DNA of 64,000 nt, from contig NC_081411.1 of NCBI RefSeq assembly GCF_030272615.1, positions 159,975,471 through 160,039,470 on the forward strand. Reading direction: 5' to 3'. Source of the DNA: Cryptomeria japonica (taxonomy: Eukaryota; Streptophyta; Pinopsida; Cupressales; Cupressaceae). Positions 61,296-64,000 of this stretch are shown piece after piece. The position numbers and the translations under genes are program-made. The notes under the pieces are model-generated. The model was not told the origin of the DNA, did no database searches, and saw only the letters and a list, made by a program, of their open reading frames with translations. How positions within the stretch are numbered: position 1 is the first letter of the stretch; each line of letters starts with the position of its first letter.

Positions 61296-63290
61296 TCATA
61301 ACCTTGAAGAGTCTACCAAAATCCTAAGAGAACTACATAGAGACTCAACATTATGTCTACGAATGTTGATTTGAAATTTCCAGAGTTGTGCACCAAACTT
61401 GTGCAGCAGGATTGCTGGAAACAACAGTTTGGTAGTGGTGCCACTTCATCCTCCTCAGAACAAGCTTTTGCAGCCAAATCTTTTCACAAAGATAAAGGCA
61501 AATCTCAGTCCTCTTAGTAGAAGGGCTCTAGTTAGTCACAGGAAGGTTCGAAGAAGAAGGTTCAATGCAATTATTGTCACAAATATGGTCATATGATTAA
61601 GGATTGTCACAATCGCATAGCTTTCGAATAGCGGAAGCAGGGAGGGTCTCAACCTAAAGCCAATGTTGTTGAGCACACAGAGCAGAAAGAGTGCCTTCAT
61701 GGCTAAAAGACTTGCAAACCACGTGAGCAGGGAGGGTCTCAACCTAAAGCCAATGTTGTTGAGCACACAGAGCAGAAAGAGTGCCTTTTATGCCTTCATG
61801 GCTAAAAGACTTGCAAACCACGTGAAATCTTCTGCTTGGTATATTGATTCTGGTGCTTCTTGACATTTCACTCACAGGCATGATTGGTTTACAAAATTCT
61901 CTCCCTATACTGATTCAGTCATATTTGGAGGAGGTGAAGAGTATACCGTTGTCGGCAAGGGCAACTTTCAGATACAATTTGGTGGGAGGAATCTCATATT
62001 CCTCAATGTATACTACGCTCTTGGCGTGGAACTAAACCTTCTCTCTGTGAGTTAGATTATGCGGCATTCTCCTCAGCTTGATGTCATCTTTAGTGCCCAT
62101 AAGTGTTCAATTTTTGATCGTGCGACAAGCACTTCTGTTGCTGTTGGTATTGAGGATCATGGTCTTTATAGACTTGTGGATATAGGTGATTCTCTTGAGC
62201 ATGCCTTCGCAACAAAATCCTCCTCTATCACTCGTCTATGGCATCGACAATATGGTCACCTGAACATTCATTACCTTGCTCAGCTTGTTCGGGAAGATTT
62301 AGTACATGGCCTACCTGATATTCAAACTCAGAACCATAGAGTTTGTGAAGTTTGTCAGGCTAGGAAGCAACACAGGACACCATTCAAGGATGGTGCCTTT
62401 CACATAACGAGCATCTAAGGTACTACAGAAGGTCCACGTCGATGTATGTGATCCAATGAATACTCCTTCTGTTACTGGGTGCAAGTATTTCTTACTTTTT
62501 GTTGATGATTACAGTCATAAAATGTGGCTGTACTTTCTTAGATAGAAAACATATGTGTTTCTTGTATTTCAGAAATTCAAGGCCTTGGTAGAAAAAGAGT
62601 CTAGTTCTATTATTACTCTTAGGTTTGATAATGGGGGGGGGAGCTTTGTTCTATTGCTTTCTCCACTTTCTGTGATACAGATGGCATAAAACGTCAGTTA
62701 ACCACACCATACACCCCTCAACAAAACGACGTTGTAGAACATCACAACCACACCATTACCAAAATGACTAGGTCTATGCTGGAACACATAAATGTTCCTA
62801 AGAAGTATTGGGCTGAAGCAATGTTTACTATAGTCTATCTCCTTAATAGGTCTCCCACTCATGCTGTTAAGGGGAAGACTCCTGAGGAAGCATGGACTGG
62901 TTGCAAACCCAGGATCAACCATCTGAAAGTTTTTGGCTCTCTTTAATTTGTTTGGATTCCAGATGCCAAGCGCTCTAAGTTGGATTCCAAGAGTCAGAAG
63001 CTTATGTTTACAGGATATAGTGACAACCATAAGGCCTACGGACTAATTGATGTAGACACTAATTGTCTTATCTTTAGTCGTGATGTTGTCTTTGATGAAG
63101 ATCGAGGACTATTTCAGCTTTCCTCGTCTGAGCAAAATTCTGAGGATCAGCCTTTGAAGGCTTTTAATTTAGGCGTTCGTCTTCCATTTGGTTCACCTGA
63201 TGGGAGGGATGATGTAGATTCTGTATTTGATGATGCACTACCTGAATTTCCTCCGGATGATTTTCTTCTTTTATTTTCCTTTGTTGCCCA
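61296..63290 (+). pseudogene. Copia gag end, protease and integrase; RT missing
   Basis: Continues the gag interrupted at 56593. Zinc knuckle CNYCHKYGHMIKDC at 61566-61607. Protease motif AWYIDSGAS at 61835-61861. GAG-pre-integrase LWHRQYGHLNIHYLAQLVRE near 62237-62300. Integrase with HVDVCDP, FVDDYSHKMWLY, LRFDNGG and, after a frame slip near 62636, PQQNDVVEHHN carrying the catalytic Glu. The C-terminal integrase part KSQKLMFTGYSDNHKAYGL is at 62990-63050. Stops lie at 61625, 61862, 62056, 62416 and elsewhere. Reverse transcriptase and RNase H are absent after about 63290. Confidence 0.88.
61637..61826 (+). repeat. 90-bp tandem duplication between zinc knuckle and protease
   Basis: GCAGGGAGGGTCTCAACC starts at 61637 and again at 61727. 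The two units are identical except for a 9-bp TTTTATGCC-type indel near the end. Ninety bp is 30 codons, so the duplication kept the frame. Confidence 0.92.
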
Positions 63291-64000
63291 AAACACAAGT
63301 TTCTACACGCTAGAGCTATCCATGCTACATCTAATGATGCTTTTAAAGGCTTTTTTGTTGCATCGGACTATTAGAAAGTGAGGAGGTGAAAGAGGAGATT
63401 GGAGACCACGAGTATGGATACATTTTCCCATTTTGAGTCATCATGTCACTCAAAGATTGGAACCACATGAAAGGCTCCAGATCTTCATACTTTTCTTGTT
63501 TTAGATCAAGGTGGAGTCTTTTGTACTTGTGGATAGTGTGTTTCTCCCTATTCATGGGTAGGGTTGTGTGCTTGTGGATAGTTTGTTTGTCTTTATATAC
63601 AGGTTGAGTTGTGTGTTTCTGAATAATGTGTTTGTCCCTATCTATAGAATGCTGTTGGATACTGTGTCTGTCCCCATCCTTATTTGTTGTTGTGTTCATT
63701 GTTGTTTTCAGCATGTGTGTCCTTTTTGAAACAACTTTTTATGATGGGTGGCATTTGCGTACTTGTTGAAACAACTTTTGATGATGGATGGCATGTGTGT
63801 CCTTGTTGAAACAAATTTTGATGATGGATGGCATATGTGTCCTTGTTGAAGCAACTTTGATTACTTGGTGATCTGTCCATAATGGTTGTTTGTGTGTATC
63901 CCAGTTTAACAACCTTGATTACTTGATGGTGTGTTTGTGGATTCATGTGTGCCCATGAACTTTGAACTACTTGGTGAACTTTGTGTATGCCTTCGGTTTG
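63291..64000. repeat. Two minisatellites after the truncated copia
   Basis: GTGGATAG-type units recur at 63529, 63574 and 63619 (45 bp), with a partial unit near 63654. Then GAAACAAC or GAAGCAAC recurs at 63728, 63768, 63808 and 63848 (40 bp exactly). No gene is visible; open frames here reflect the repeats. No 3' LTR of the copia element is recognised before the window ends. Confidence 0.9.

Larger units (their letters stand above)
51768..64000 (+). other. EMC2 intron 7, at least 12.2 kb, open at window end
   Basis: No conserved EMC2 exon appears from here to the window edge. 51768-53508 is unassigned apart from an inverted repeat at 52754-52783 (AGAGGCATGTCC / GGACATGTCTCT) followed by 150 bp of almost pure AT. 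The rest is filled by the solo LTR 53509-54757 and the nested copia region from 55060. Confidence 0.7.

Noticed and set aside
63343-63946. His/Lys-rich frames on the minus strand
   Set aside because: They are translations of the 45-bp and 40-bp minisatellites.

Overview
The window looks like nuclear DNA of a gymnosperm, probably a conifer. It is AT-rich, contains one recognisable host gene with very long introns, and the rest is layered, decaying LTR retrotransposons with some DNA-transposon debris. The organism call is inference; no marker fixes the species.

Host gene. The 5' 208 codons of EMC2 (a TPR-repeat subunit of the ER membrane protein complex) lie on the + strand in seven exons between 35923 and 51767. 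All splice sites are GT/AG and all phases agree. Intron 4 (9.3 kb) holds a broken Ty3 element and a hAT remnant. Intron 7 is at least 12.2 kb and runs off the window; it holds a 1.25-kb solo LTR and a Ty1/copia element that is itself split by a 4.7-kb LTR. The last third of EMC2 is not in the window.

Left of EMC2. 1-5820 is the 3' part of an LTR element (LTR from 4425, + orientation) with an antisense plant-mobile-domain (PMD) gene that has its own TATA box. 5821-10095 is the 3' part of a SIRE-like copia element: a 2.7-kb extra ORF with five stop codons, repeated polypurine tracts and an LTR. 11790-19695 is a Ty3-like element on the minus strand: gag remnant plus what appears to be a 6.1-kb LTR containing a 73-bp tandem array, a TATA box and a 3.3-kb unidentified broken ORF. 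19731-20052 is a copia integrase scrap. 22490-24535 is a copia LTR, primer-binding site and gag fragment. 24540-28672 is a second copy of the first element family, opposite in orientation. 28680-31921 is another copia 3' end with an extra ORF. 31930-34316 is a minus-strand LTR element with a clear primer-binding site.

Most notable. Two related very long LTRs (13571-19695 and 56594-61290) share ends, layout and two TATA boxes, but carry unrelated hairpin-bearing tandem arrays (73 bp versus about 167 bp) at the same position upstream of an internal promoter, and different material behind it. The 56594-61290 copy has a perfect 5-bp target duplication inside copia gag, so its limits are exact. 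Also notable are a stem-loop beside a G-rich tract with a compensatory base-pair change between two element copies, and decay of three element ORFs mainly by apparent CAG-to-TAG changes, as expected from cytosine-methylation damage.
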